Assembly: GCA_016186945.1 (NCBI GenBank)
Contig: JACPKR010000072.1
Span: 20,662 to 84,661, forward strand
Reading direction: 5' to 3'
Source: Deltaproteobacteria bacterium
GTDB taxonomy: Bacteria; Bdellovibrionota_B; Oligoflexia; Oligoflexales; Bog-1112
Length of the DNA stretch: 64,000 bases
A program made the translations under genes and the position numbers. Positions 1 to 8,838 of the stretch are shown here, one piece after another. The stretch's first letter is position 1; the number at the start of each line of letters is the position of its first letter. The notes under the pieces were generated by a model. It made no database searches. It saw only the letters and a program-made list of their open reading frames with translations, and was not told the origin of the DNA.

Positions 1-1654
1 GTGTGGAGTTGTTAAATCGATCGACATCGAAAATCTTGTTTTGAGGGTCGACTTTTACATAGAGCGGCTCAAAATCGGAAAGAAACTCAACTCGGGACCT
101 AGATTGCCTGTCGGGCAAAATCCCCGTTTGGATTTTCTGTTGCTGGCCGTTTTTGCCAAACACACCGATAGGAAAGGAAAGATCGCTTTCATTGTTAAAT
201 TGAAGGGCTGTGAGCCAGTGATGCTCGTCAATGGCTGTTGTTTTGACATCAAGAATAGAGGCGTTGAGCCAGTCCTTTGACACCCACCAACGAGTTAGGG
301 CTTTGCTAACTTCACGGTCCGCGAGTCGTTGTCGAGCGAAACGCTCTAGTGTATCGTGAAACTCCTTGGGATTGAGCGAATGAAGGATGTGATGCTGTGT
401 CAATTCCCGGGTGAAAGCAAAGAAATGCTCGTCTCCCATAAGTGTTTTCAAGTATCTCAGTGCCAGTGCATGTTTTATGTACGCTAATTTGTGTGTAGAA
501 ATGGATTCTAGGCTCGTGTTGGTAAGTCTAAGAAAGGGGTGATCTCGGTAAAGCAGTTGCGCTGTAAGATTCTGATACTGAAGATAGGTAAAATCGAGAA
601 ACGAATAGCCATGATCCCATGTGTTGAAAAGGTTAGACCTCCGAGGAGACTGCGATGTGGAGAGAAGGGTTGCAAATTCAATCATCCCTTCAATAAGCCA
701 GGCGTCAGAGGGACTAGCCGCGTCTATAGCATTCCCATACCACTGGTGGGCCAACATGGACGAAAGGATCCAGTACTTCCAATTGAGAACATCGTTCTGA
801 AGGCTTTCGAAGATTTTCTGCCTTGGCCGGTTGAGAATCAAAAGACCGGGACGGCTCAGCGTCGGAAGGGACACCGACTCAATCAAAGTCAGGGAGGGGA
901 ATGGGTAAGGTCCAAAAAGGTCAATATGTGAAGTCAGGAATCGGGAGAGGGTGGCAAAAACCTCCGGCTCTTGCCCTTGTGTGTAAAGTTTTGTAGGGAT
1001 CGGCTCCTTGTATTCTTTGGAAGTGTAGTTGATTTTTGTAAGGATGAACGATAGGTGTCCGGCACCGAATATGGACGCTTCCAGATGCCCGGGCTTGGTC
1101 CTTACGCTATGGGCGGACAGGGCCTGCCAAGTGATGGGCGTTTTTAGAACAAGTTTCTGAGCGTTGGGCCTTGTGATGGGCGATGACGGGGATGCACAGT
1201 CGTCCTTTAAGTATGGGTAGAAATGCTCGATGAACCACTCGTCTCTTGCCGCGGGAACCAAGCTTGTTTCAAAGAGAAGCGTAGCCTGCTCTTGGGCATG
1301 TTTGAATTCTATTCGAACAAGTGAGCGACCGATGGGAACCACTCTGTACGAAGGATCCTCAAAGATCCTAGTGGTCCCTTTGTTTGTGTTTCCTTCAATA
1401 CTTTTCTCGATGTCTTTGAGTCGAGTGGGAATGTAGTGCTTCGTTGAGAAACTCGGGTCGTTGAGGGGAAGGAAAACGCAGAGTGTGTCAGTAGGCGAAT
1501 CAAGTTGAATATGGAGAGACCCGGATATTTTCGAGGGCTGGCCGTTGTTGTCTTCTGTCAACTGTACGGTCAGGGCTATTTTCCCGCCGGAACTCGCACC
1601 GCACAGGGGTTTTGTTAAAAAAACCAGTATTAGAAATGTGAATGTGTGTTTCAT
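1..1654 (-). CDS. Exported M1-family peptidase homologue with degenerate active site (3' end cut by window)
   Basis: The minus strand is open from an ATG at 1654 to the window edge, giving at least 551 residues, so the C-terminus is missing. A hydrophobic N-terminus of about 20 residues looks like a signal peptide. The core resembles gluzincin aminopeptidases of family M1: residues 301-308 read LAHQWYGN and are followed, with the M1 spacing of 18 residues after His303, by Glu322 in WLIEG. In true M1 enzymes the segment is HExxHQW; here the first zinc His is Ser299 and the catalytic Glu is Met300. The exopeptidase GAMEN loop expected just before is also absent (SRPGLLIL occupies that place). 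The fold match is from motif reading; loss of metallopeptidase activity is inferred. It is divergent from the GlpD-like gene. It could be a binding or scaffold protein. Confidence 0.85.
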   Translation of the reverse strand, partial: MKHTFTFLILVFLTKPLCGASSGGKIALTVQLTEDNNGQPSKISGSLHIQLDSPTDTLCVFLPLNDPSFSTKHYIPTRLKDIEKSIEGNTNKGTTRIFEDPSYRVVPIGRSLVRIEFKHAQEQATLLFETSLVPAARDEWFIEHFYPYLKDDCASPSSPITRPNAQKLVLKTPITWQALSAHSVRTKPGHLEASIFGAGHLSFILTKINYTSKEYKEPIPTKLYTQGQEPEVFATLSRFLTSHIDLFGPYPFPSLTLIESVSLPTLSRPGLLILNRPRQKIFESLQNDVLNWKYWILSSMLAHQWYGNAIDAASPSDAWLIEGMIEFATLLSTSQSPRRSNLFNTWDHGYSFLDFTYLQYQNLTAQLLYRDHPFLRLTNTSLESISTHKLAYIKHALALRYLKTLMGDEHFFAFTRELTQHHILHSLNPKEFHDTLERFARQRLADREVSKALTRWWVSKDWLNASILDVKTTAIDEHHWLTALQFNNESDLSFPIGVFGKNGQQQKIQTGILPDRQSRSRVEFLSDFEPLYVKVDPQNKIFDVDRFNNST

Positions 1655-1763
1655 TGTGCCTAGTTGTGTATTGCTAATAGAAACATTATTTCATACAAGG
1701 ATTTAATAGTAGAGGGCTTGTGGAAAGTTCCCTGATTTTAGAAGGGATTATGCGGAGTTGTAA

Positions 1764-3017
1764 ATGTTTCAGCATGCAGTGCCCAAGCGCGTTAGGGTCC
1801 TCGTTTTAGGCGGAGGTATTCATGGGGTGGGGGTCCTTCACGACCTTGTCAGCAGGGGCTGGAAGGATGTGCATCTTATTGAGAAAGCTGGCTTGGCAAA
1901 TGGAACGAGTTCGCGATCGACGAAATTAATCCATGGTGGGTTGCGCTACCTCAAGCGGATAAGTCAATTTGGGATGGTCTCCGAATCATTGCAGGAACGG
2001 AACTTTCTGCTTAAAGCGGTACCCGACATTGTTTATCCTGTTGAACTTATACTTCCCATAGAGCGGGGGCACTTGATCAACTCATTTATGATGCGCGCCG
2101 GACTTTCTCTTTACGATTTCCTGTCTGGTAAATACGGTATCCATAAGCACCAGACTTTGTCTGATGACGAAGCGAGACAAAAGGCCCCCATTTTGGCGAC
2201 GGACAAATTCTCCCACTTTTTCTCTTTCTGGGATGCACAGACGGATGACTTGGCCCTTGTACGACGCATTGCTTTTTCGGCCGTGGAACTGGGGGCGGGT
2301 GTGACCGAACAGTGTCGGGTCTTGTCGCTTAAGCATGATGCGGATGGTTGGCTTGCGGAAGTCGAGAACCGCGATGGGCAGACGAATGTGATCAGTGCCC
2401 TCTATGTTGTTAATTGCCTGGGACCTTGGGCAAACGATTTCTTGGAAGCAAGTAAAATTCGACCCGAAGTCAGGGGAGTAAAGGACAAAGGATCCCATCT
2501 TATTATCAGGGACTTGGGATTGAAAGCGGGTATGTTTCTTGAGGTTCCCGGGGATAAGAGAATAATGTTTGTCCTCCCGTGGCAGGGAGTCACACTGTTA
2601 GGAACCACCGAGGAGTCGTTCGAAAGCAGGCCTGATGAAGTTCGTGCCAGTGACAGCGAGATGGACTATCTCCTGATGGCGGCCAATTTCTACCTGAAGG
2701 AACCTCTGACACGCAAAGATATCCAAGCTACATTTGCGGGTGTGCGGTGGATGGTGGCTGAAGAGGGGAGCGACCTGTCATCTACCTCACGGGAATCGGC
2801 GTTAGGTGAGCACGTATCCAACCGAGGTTTGTTGATCACAGTCTACGGGGGGAAGCTGACAAGTTACCGGCTTCTTGCTGAAAAAATAGGGGATCGCATC
2901 ACTCATCACTTTGGACAGTTTCAAGCCACGGGCACGAAGGATCTTTCAGCATGGGCGAAAAAAGCTGACTCTGCAATCCCGGGGGCGCTTGAGCGCTTTC
3001 TCTCTACGGATTGCTGA
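1764..3017 (+). CDS. FAD-dependent glycerol-3-phosphate dehydrogenase-like oxidoreductase, short form
   Basis: The 417-residue protein starts with a dinucleotide-binding strand and GGGIHGVG at residues 16-23, followed by a GTSSRSTKLIHGGLRYL segment, which is the FAD-binding signature of the GlpD/DAO family. Late in the protein TVYGGKLTSYR matches the C-terminal FAD-contacting region of GlpD. Aerobic GlpD oxidises sn-glycerol 3-phosphate to dihydroxyacetone phosphate at the membrane and passes electrons to quinone. Known GlpD proteins are around 500 residues or longer; this one ends soon after the FAD domain and lacks the helical C-terminal domain. A GGAG ribosome site precedes the ATG. No glpK or glpF lies nearby, so the substrate is inferred, not shown. 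It is followed by ileS after 55 bases. Confidence 0.85.
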   Translation: MFQHAVPKRVRVLVLGGGIHGVGVLHDLVSRGWKDVHLIEKAGLANGTSSRSTKLIHGGLRYLKRISQFGMVSESLQERNFLLKAVPDIVYPVELILPIERGHLINSFMMRAGLSLYDFLSGKYGIHKHQTLSDDEARQKAPILATDKFSHFFSFWDAQTDDLALVRRIAFSAVELGAGVTEQCRVLSLKHDADGWLAEVENRDGQTNVISALYVVNCLGPWANDFLEASKIRPEVRGVKDKGSHLIIRDLGLKAGMFLEVPGDKRIMFVLPWQGVTLLGTTEESFESRPDEVRASDSEMDYLLMAANFYLKEPLTRKDIQATFAGVRWMVAEEGSDLSSTSRESALGEHVSNRGLLITVYGGKLTSYRLLAEKIGDRITHHFGQFQATGTKDLSAWAKKADSAIPGALERFLSTDC

Positions 3018-3072
3018 AGTATAACCGAAGCCACTGCGTCCCACTCGGGGTTGAACATTTGAGAGGTCAGAC

Positions 3073-6000
3073 ATGAAACCGGTCGGCGATATCGATTTTC
3101 CCAAGATGGAAGAAGCAATCCTCCAGTCTTGGCATGAAAAAGAGATTTTTCGCGCCCAGGATGAGCAAAGGAAGGATGCGCGGGAATTTTCCTTCTATGA
3201 CGGCCCACCGTTTGCTAACGGTTTGCCACACTACGGTCACCTTCTGGCTAACACCATTAAAGATACGGTCCCCCGTTACTGGATCATGAAAGGCTACAAG
3301 ATAAACCGCCGTTTTGGCTGGGACTGCCACGGTCTGCCGGTGGAATTCGAGATTGAAAAGAGGGAACAACTGAAGGGTCGGCCCGATATCCTTAAAATGG
3401 GGGTCGCGAAGTTTAACGACATCTGCAAGGAGTCCGTCCTTCACTACACTAACGAATGGCGAAGGACCATAACACGCTTGGGCCGTTGGGTAGATTGGAA
3501 CGACCAGTACAGAACCATGGATCGCGACTATATGGAGTCTGTCTGGTGGGTTTTTGGTGAGTTGTATCGAAAAGGACTTGTCTACAAAGGATTCAAGGTT
3601 GTCCCTTACTCTCCGCGAACAACATCGGTCGTGTCAAATTTCGAAGCCAATCAGAATTATAAGGACGTTTCAGATCCCTCTGTCTTCATCAAATTCAAGA
3701 TGAAAGGACGTGACGAATTTCTCGTAGGCTGGACGACGACACCCTGGACCCTTCCCTCGAACCTTGCCTTGGCCGTCAACGAGAAGGTGAACTACGTGCG
3801 TCTTTTGGAGAAGGCGACAGGTGATGTTTTAATCCTCGGAGAAGGGACGCAGAGGAACCTTTACAAGTATCCCGAAAACGAGCCACCTTTCGAAATTCTG
3901 GAAACCATCTCCGGGCAAAGCCTGCTGGGCCTTTCCTATGAACCACTGTTTGCCTATTTCAAAGATCAGCCCAATGCTTTCCGTGTTCTCCACGGAGACT
4001 ATGTAGACACACAGGAAGGGACAGGAATTGTTCATCAGGCTCCTGCTTTTGGTGAAGACGATTTCTTCAATTGTAAATCCAACGGAATTGACTTGGTCGA
4101 TCCCATCAACGAAACGGGTCACTTCACTAACGCTACTCCCGACTTGGAGAATCTGTACTTCAAGGATGCAGATAAGACCGTTTGCAAGATCTTGAAAGAC
4201 AAGGGTCTGCTCCTGAGGCAGACGACTCTAGTTCATAGTTACCCGTTCGATGAACGGACGGATACACCGCTCATGTATAAAGCGGTCCCTTCCTGGTATG
4301 TTGCGGTCGAGAAGTTTAGCGACCGGCTCCAGGCCAATAATGAAACGATTAACTGGGTCCCTTCCCACATCCGAAGCGGGCGTATGGGATCGTGGCTCGC
4401 CAACGCAAGGGATTGGGCCATCAGCCGCAATCGTTTCTGGGGAACCCCGCTCCCAGTTTGGGTATGTCGGAATCAGGCAGATCACGTGCAGGTGTTCTCT
4501 TCTATTGCAGAGCTGGAGAAAAAAGCAGGACGTTCCCTGGAAGACATCCACCTTCAGCACATCAGTAAGCTCACTTTAAAATGTGAGGAGTGTGCGGGAA
4601 CGATGCACAGTGAAAACCTCGTCTTTGACTGCTGGTTCGAGTCAGGCTCGATGCCTTACGCTCAACTGCATTATCCTTTTCAGGCAAAGGAAAGGTTTGC
4701 GAGTGTGTTTCCAGCGGACTTTGTGGCAGAGGGAATCGACCAAACACGCGGGTGGTTTTATGTGCTCAATGTGCTGTCCACCGCTCTCTTTGATAAGCCA
4801 GCGTTTAAGAATGTGATCGTCAACGGGGTCATTCTCGATAGTTCCGGTAAAAAAATGTCGAAGCGGCACCGTAACTACACGGCCCCAGACATGCTGTTTG
4901 AAAAGTATGGGGCCGACAGTGTGCGCCTTTACATGCTCAATTCTCAATTGCTCCGAGCGGAAGATCTGAGTTTCACCGATGACGGAGTCAAGGACGTCAC
5001 CCGCAAAGTATTGTTGCCTCTGTGGAATGCGTGCTCTTTCCTGACAACTTATGCTCATGCGGATGGATGGGGACCTGGAGCAGATCTTGAATCCGGGAAT
5101 ATTCCCAAGGTAACAAATGAGATGGATAGGTGGATACTTTCACGCCTTGAATCGCTTTTGACGTCTGTAGAAGAGCACATGGCAGCTTACAAGCTTTATC
5201 TTGTGGTTCCTGAGGTCGTGGAGTTTATCGACGATCTGACCAACTGGTATATTCGTTTGAGTCGCAGACGTTTTTGGGGAACGGATGTTCATGGTGCAAA
5301 GAACGACCAGGAACAGGCGTTTTCGACGCTATATTTTGTGTTGTTGGAGTTTTCAAAGATTTTTGCTCCCTTTGCTCCTTTCCTTTCTGACAGGGTGTTT
5401 CAAGTGTTAACTGAGGGTTTTGAAAAAGAGAAAATCTCGGTTCACCTCTGTACTTTGCCACACTATAAGGCAGAATTGCGCGATGAGAAGCTTGAGGAAC
5501 GGATGGAACTTTTGCGCAGGGTGGTGACGCAGGGGCGTTCTCTACGGCAGCAACATAAGGTTAAAATAAGGCAAGTTTTGCCTACCTTAACGGTGATCAC
5601 GAAGGATAAGGCTGATAAAAAAGTGATCGAAGACGGAACAGAGCTGCTTAAGGGTGAATTGAATGTGAAACGCATTGTGTTCACGACAGAGGAGAGTGAG
5701 CATGTACGCCTTTCGTTACGACCGAATTTGAGAAGCCTGGGCGTCCGCTTTGGTGCCAGGTTGAAGGACTTTGCGAAAACGATTGCAGAACTGAACAAAT
5801 CTCCTGAAAAAATCGAGGAGATGGTGAGCATTTTGGAAAGCGGAAAGTCCCTATCCATGCTTGGAGATGCTCTGAGTGAGGGAGATTTTCTGATTGATCG
5901 ACAGGCGAAAGATGAACGTTTGATAGCGACCGAAAAAGGAGTGACTATCCTTCTTGACACCCACCTGACGGATGAGCTGATTGCAGAGGGTTTTGCGAGG

Positions 6001-6255
6001 GAACTTGTCAATCGTATTCAGAATCTTCGCAAAAGCAGTGGGCTTTCTGTGTCTGATCGCATTGACCTGCAAATCGTGGCACCGAAAAAGATGGCCGAAG
6101 CTGTGAAATATCACAGACAGTACATACTGGAAGAGACTCTCGGGAAGCAGCTTGAAATCTTTTCCGATGGAGGCGACTGTTCCCTGAAATTTGTAGAGAG
6201 TTACCAGATCGACAATATTCCCTGTATAATTGCCTTAGAGGTTGTAAAAAGCTAG
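3073..6255 (+). CDS. ileS: Isoleucyl-tRNA synthetase
   Basis: This 1060-residue class I synthetase charges tRNA-Ile with isoleucine in the cytoplasm. The HIGH motif is present as HYGH at residues 53-56 within DGPPFANGLPHYGHL, and the KMSKR motif is at 594-598. The editing (CP1) insert with a GWTTTPWTLPSN block lies between them, followed by the anticodon-binding domain and a long C-terminal region. The length, the HYGH form and the C-terminal extension resemble the eukaryote-like IleS type 2 rather than the usual bacterial type of about 930 residues. Type 2 enzymes are known to be less sensitive to mupirocin; whether this one is, is inference. An ileS of this kind is essential unless a second copy exists outside the window. 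Confidence 0.97.
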   Translation: MKPVGDIDFPKMEEAILQSWHEKEIFRAQDEQRKDAREFSFYDGPPFANGLPHYGHLLANTIKDTVPRYWIMKGYKINRRFGWDCHGLPVEFEIEKREQLKGRPDILKMGVAKFNDICKESVLHYTNEWRRTITRLGRWVDWNDQYRTMDRDYMESVWWVFGELYRKGLVYKGFKVVPYSPRTTSVVSNFEANQNYKDVSDPSVFIKFKMKGRDEFLVGWTTTPWTLPSNLALAVNEKVNYVRLLEKATGDVLILGEGTQRNLYKYPENEPPFEILETISGQSLLGLSYEPLFAYFKDQPNAFRVLHGDYVDTQEGTGIVHQAPAFGEDDFFNCKSNGIDLVDPINETGHFTNATPDLENLYFKDADKTVCKILKDKGLLLRQTTLVHSYPFDERTDTPLMYKAVPSWYVAVEKFSDRLQANNETINWVPSHIRSGRMGSWLANARDWAISRNRFWGTPLPVWVCRNQADHVQVFSSIAELEKKAGRSLEDIHLQHISKLTLKCEECAGTMHSENLVFDCWFESGSMPYAQLHYPFQAKERFASVFPADFVAEGIDQTRGWFYVLNVLSTALFDKPAFKNVIVNGVILDSSGKKMSKRHRNYTAPDMLFEKYGADSVRLYMLNSQLLRAEDLSFTDDGVKDVTRKVLLPLWNACSFLTTYAHADGWGPGADLESGNIPKVTNEMDRWILSRLESLLTSVEEHMAAYKLYLVVPEVVEFIDDLTNWYIRLSRRRFWGTDVHGAKNDQEQAFSTLYFVLLEFSKIFAPFAPFLSDRVFQVLTEGFEKEKISVHLCTLPHYKAELRDEKLEERMELLRRVVTQGRSLRQQHKVKIRQVLPTLTVITKDKADKKVIEDGTELLKGELNVKRIVFTTEESEHVRLSLRPNLRSLGVRFGARLKDFAKTIAELNKSPEKIEEMVSILESGKSLSMLGDALSEGDFLIDRQAKDERLIATEKGVTILLDTHLTDELIAEGFARELVNRIQNLRKSSGLSVSDRIDLQIVAPKKMAEAVKYHRQYILEETLGKQLEIFSDGGDCSLKFVESYQIDNIPCIIALEVVKS

Positions 6256-6310
6256 CAGCAGGGGACCATGCGTAATCCACGGGTCGCAAGGAGGTCGCTC
6301 CCTTTCATTG

Positions 6311-6340
6311 TCATCTCGCGGCTTGACCGCGGGATCCAAG
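6311..6340. repeat. Short GC-rich palindromic repeat in the 5' end of the peptidase gene
   Basis: A compact inverted repeat with arms CGCGG (6317-6321) and CCGCG (6327-6331) around CTTGA lies in a 30-base block ending GGGATCCAAG. The form, a GC palindrome with TTGA in the loop followed by GGATCCA, resembles dispersed palindromic elements common in proteobacterial genomes. Here it lies between a strong AAGGAGG (6288-6294) and the most likely start codon of the next gene at 6349. Confidence 0.5.
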
Positions 6341-6348
6341 TTTCCTCC

Positions 6349-7395
6349 ATGAGACCTCTTGGCCTGCGGGCGATTCGCGTGTTCCTTCTTTTTTCGGCAA
6401 CTTTTTTGTCGTCAGCCTGTTATGTTCTCAAGAATGCCTATCATTTCACGGAACTTTATAAATCTCGCCAGTCGATCGAAGATGTATTAGCGGATGAAAA
6501 AACATCTGAGCGCACTAAGGAAAAACTGCGCCTTGTTCAGGACATTCTGCTTTTTGCCAGACAGGAAGAGTTGAATACCAGTGGGTCCTACAGAGACTTT
6601 ATTGACCTTGGGGAACGTTCTGTGGTCAGTTATCTCGTGCAGGCAGCGGAAGTAGATCAGTTGAAGCTGGTGACCTGGTGGTTTCCTGTCGTGGGTGCAG
6701 TCCCTTACCTGGGGTATTTCCAGCAGGAGGAGCGGGACAGGAAGGTAGAGAAGCTAAAGGGGAAGGGCTATGATGTCTTCGCTTCGGAAGTCGATGCGTT
6801 TTCCGGTCTGGGTTGGTTCTCTGATCCGATTTTCAGCACTTTTCTTGAGAAGCGAGAGTCGTCTCTAGCCAATTTGTTATTTCACGAACTTACTCACGCG
6901 ACGCTTTGGGTTGCTGGGGATGTTACCTTTAATGAGAACCTGGCAAGTTACGTGGCCGATATTTTGACAATCCAGTATTTAGAGCGTAGAAGCTACGCTG
7001 AGGATCTGGTGTTCTATAGAAATAAGGAGGCAGACTTCACTCTTTTCTCAGCATGGCTCAGTACCTTACGCGCAGAACTTGAGGTGCTCTATGGGTCGAG
7101 AGGAGATATGTCTTTATCCCAGCTCTTAGTGAAGAAGGAAGAAGTATTCTCTTCCTTTCTAAAAGAAAGACGTCCGCGTTTTCGGACGATTGATTTTATT
7201 GGCGATGGGCCTTGGAATAATGCGACTGTTTTGGCAGTTAATTTATATACACCAGAGACGGAACGGTTTCAGAGAGCGCATGCCTGTGTAGGTAAGGTTA
7301 GCGTGGGTACCCTGCTGAGGGCGATCGAAAAAGCGCTGGACAAGGTGAAACAGCCCTTCGCGGCGTTGGACAGCCTCTGCTCGATTCGGAGTTGA
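6349..7395 (+). CDS. Predicted zinc aminopeptidase lipoprotein (PF10023 / COG4324 type)
   Basis: From the ATG at 6349 the protein has 348 residues and begins with a basic N-terminus, a hydrophobic stretch and a lipobox LSSAC, so it is probably a lipoprotein. The family match rests on the sequence WWFPVVGAVPYLGYF and on the zinc motif HELTH (residues 179-183) followed by a downstream FNENLASYVA segment that supplies the third ligand, all typical of the COG4324 predicted aminopeptidases. An in-frame ATG at 6268 would add 27 residues that encode a palindromic repeat and push the lipobox too far in, so 6349 is preferred. The gene ends 4 bases before mgtE and may be cotranscribed with it. The substrate is unknown. 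Confidence 0.8.
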   Translation: MRPLGLRAIRVFLLFSATFLSSACYVLKNAYHFTELYKSRQSIEDVLADEKTSERTKEKLRLVQDILLFARQEELNTSGSYRDFIDLGERSVVSYLVQAAEVDQLKLVTWWFPVVGAVPYLGYFQQEERDRKVEKLKGKGYDVFASEVDAFSGLGWFSDPIFSTFLEKRESSLANLLFHELTHATLWVAGDVTFNENLASYVADILTIQYLERRSYAEDLVFYRNKEADFTLFSAWLSTLRAELEVLYGSRGDMSLSQLLVKKEEVFSSFLKERRPRFRTIDFIGDGPWNNATVLAVNLYTPETERFQRAHACVGKVSVGTLLRAIEKALDKVKQPFAALDSLCSIRS

Positions 7396-7399
7396 AGCG

Positions 7400-8767
7400 A
7401 TGAGAACGGAACCACTTGAAATCTTGGATCCTTCACAGATTCGATCGTATTTGGAAATGCGTGACTTTCGCAAGCTTCGCTTACTATTTAAAGAGCACGA
7501 GATCGCTGACGTCGCAGAGCTGTTTTCTCAGCTTGAGTTAACCGAGTCTATTGCTTTGTTTCGACTGGTCCCTAGGGACAAACGGGCGGGTCTGTTTTCG
7601 GAACTTGAGTTTGAGAGACAGAAGGAACTGATTCAGGAGTTACCTGACATTATTGTGACTTCTTTTCTGGACGAGATGGACCCGGATGACCGCACGAGAT
7701 TATTTGAAGAGTTACCGGAGGAATTGCGGGATCTCATCCTGCAAAAACTTAGCCCTGAGGAAAGACGGGTTGCCAAGAAACTTCTCAGCTACCCTGAAGA
7801 TTCCGTTGGGCGGCTGATGACACCAGACTTCCTGACTCTCAAGGAAACTATGACAGTTTCTCAGGCTATGCAGTTCATCCACTGGAGCACAGCATTACCT
7901 GAGGAATTTTTGAATTACCTCTTCGTTACTGGGGACGATGGAACCCTGATCGGGGAAGTCAGTTTGGCATCTCTTGTCCTATGCGATCCACCTCGGATGC
8001 GCATTAATGAAATTATGAAAAAAAGCAGGATTTTCCTCAGTCCTTTCGATGAAGCTCAGCGAGCGGTTGACCTGTTCAGGAAATATGACAACCCCTATAT
8101 TCCCGTAGTGGATACGAACAAAAAAATCATAGGTATCGTTACGGCAGACGATGTTTTCGACGTTGCTGAAGAAGAAGCGACGGAAGATATCCATCAGTTC
8201 GGTGGTCAGGGGGCTTTAGAGGATTCCTACTTTAATACTCCTTTTTTTACGATGTTTCGCAAACGTGCCGGCGCGCTTGCGATCTTGTTTGTCAGCGGTT
8301 TTCTGACGTCAGAAACTCTGCAGGTCTATCACGATACTTTGACGCATTGGGGCTTTCTCTCATTCTTTATCCCGCTGATCATTGCGTCGGGTGGTAATTC
8401 GGGAACTCAGGCTGCCTCCCTCATCATACGGGGTTTGGCAATCAGCGAATTTGAAGACAAGGACAGTTGGCGAATCTTGCGGAATGAAATTTTGATAGGT
8501 CTGACTCTTGGCATTTTTCTAGCCGTGCTTTGGTACTTGCGTGCCTATTTTACGGAACTGAGTGCCGAGGTAACTTTTGTAGTGGGAGTTTCCATTATTG
8601 GTGTTGTCTTGTTCGGAGTCATTTCAGGCGCGATGCTCCCCTTTCTTTTTCGTCTGATGAAACTTGACCCCGCTGTTGTTTCCTCACCTTTCATTTCTAC
8701 TCTTGTGGATGTTATGGGCATCTTGATCTTCCTGAACATTGCCATCTGGGTATTCAAGATTCCTTAG
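7400..8767 (+). CDS. mgtE: Magnesium transporter MgtE
   Basis: The 455-residue protein has the full MgtE layout: an acidic N-terminal superhelical domain with repeated short helices (about residues 20-130), a pair of CBS domains (about 130-255) ending in a typical PVVDTNKKIIGIVTADD segment, a connecting helix, and five membrane helices from about residue 285 to the end. The pore-region signature PLIIASGGNSGTQAAS is present. MgtE is a Mg2+-gated Mg2+ channel of the inner membrane; the cytosolic domains close the channel when Mg2+ is plentiful. No leader riboswitch is evident because only 4 bases separate it from the upstream peptidase gene. The following gene is convergent, with a terminator-like repeat between them. 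Confidence 0.96.
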   Translation: MRTEPLEILDPSQIRSYLEMRDFRKLRLLFKEHEIADVAELFSQLELTESIALFRLVPRDKRAGLFSELEFERQKELIQELPDIIVTSFLDEMDPDDRTRLFEELPEELRDLILQKLSPEERRVAKKLLSYPEDSVGRLMTPDFLTLKETMTVSQAMQFIHWSTALPEEFLNYLFVTGDDGTLIGEVSLASLVLCDPPRMRINEIMKKSRIFLSPFDEAQRAVDLFRKYDNPYIPVVDTNKKIIGIVTADDVFDVAEEEATEDIHQFGGQGALEDSYFNTPFFTMFRKRAGALAILFVSGFLTSETLQVYHDTLTHWGFLSFFIPLIIASGGNSGTQAASLIIRGLAISEFEDKDSWRILRNEILIGLTLGIFLAVLWYLRAYFTELSAEVTFVVGVSIIGVVLFGVISGAMLPFLFRLMKLDPAVVSSPFISTLVDVMGILIFLNIAIWVFKIP

Positions 8768-8802
8768 CGCTTGATTACAACACGTACGTATCTGGAGTTC
8801 AA

Positions 8803-8838
8803 CTTCCCCTCCACACCTCCCCCAAAAAACTTTAGATT
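8803..8838. repeat. Interspersed terminator-like repeat, partial copy A
   Basis: The core CTTCCCCTCCACACCTCCCC followed by CAAAAAACTTTAGAT is nearly identical to parts of the longer copies at 18734-18842 and 28660-28770. On the minus strand it includes the TAA stop of the DUF4143 ATPase gene and then reads AAAG, a T run and a G run. It lies between the convergent mgtE and ATPase genes. Confidence 0.7.

Noticed and set aside
539..931. Plus-strand frame of 130 residues
   Set aside because: It lies antisense to the continuous M1-like reading frame, which has family motifs; this frame has none.
4642..5058. Minus-strand frame in ileS
   Set aside because: Shadow frame without motifs.
5463..6011. 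Minus-strand frame of 182 residues inside ileS
   Set aside because: It is a Ser-rich shadow of ileS with no motif or ribosome site.
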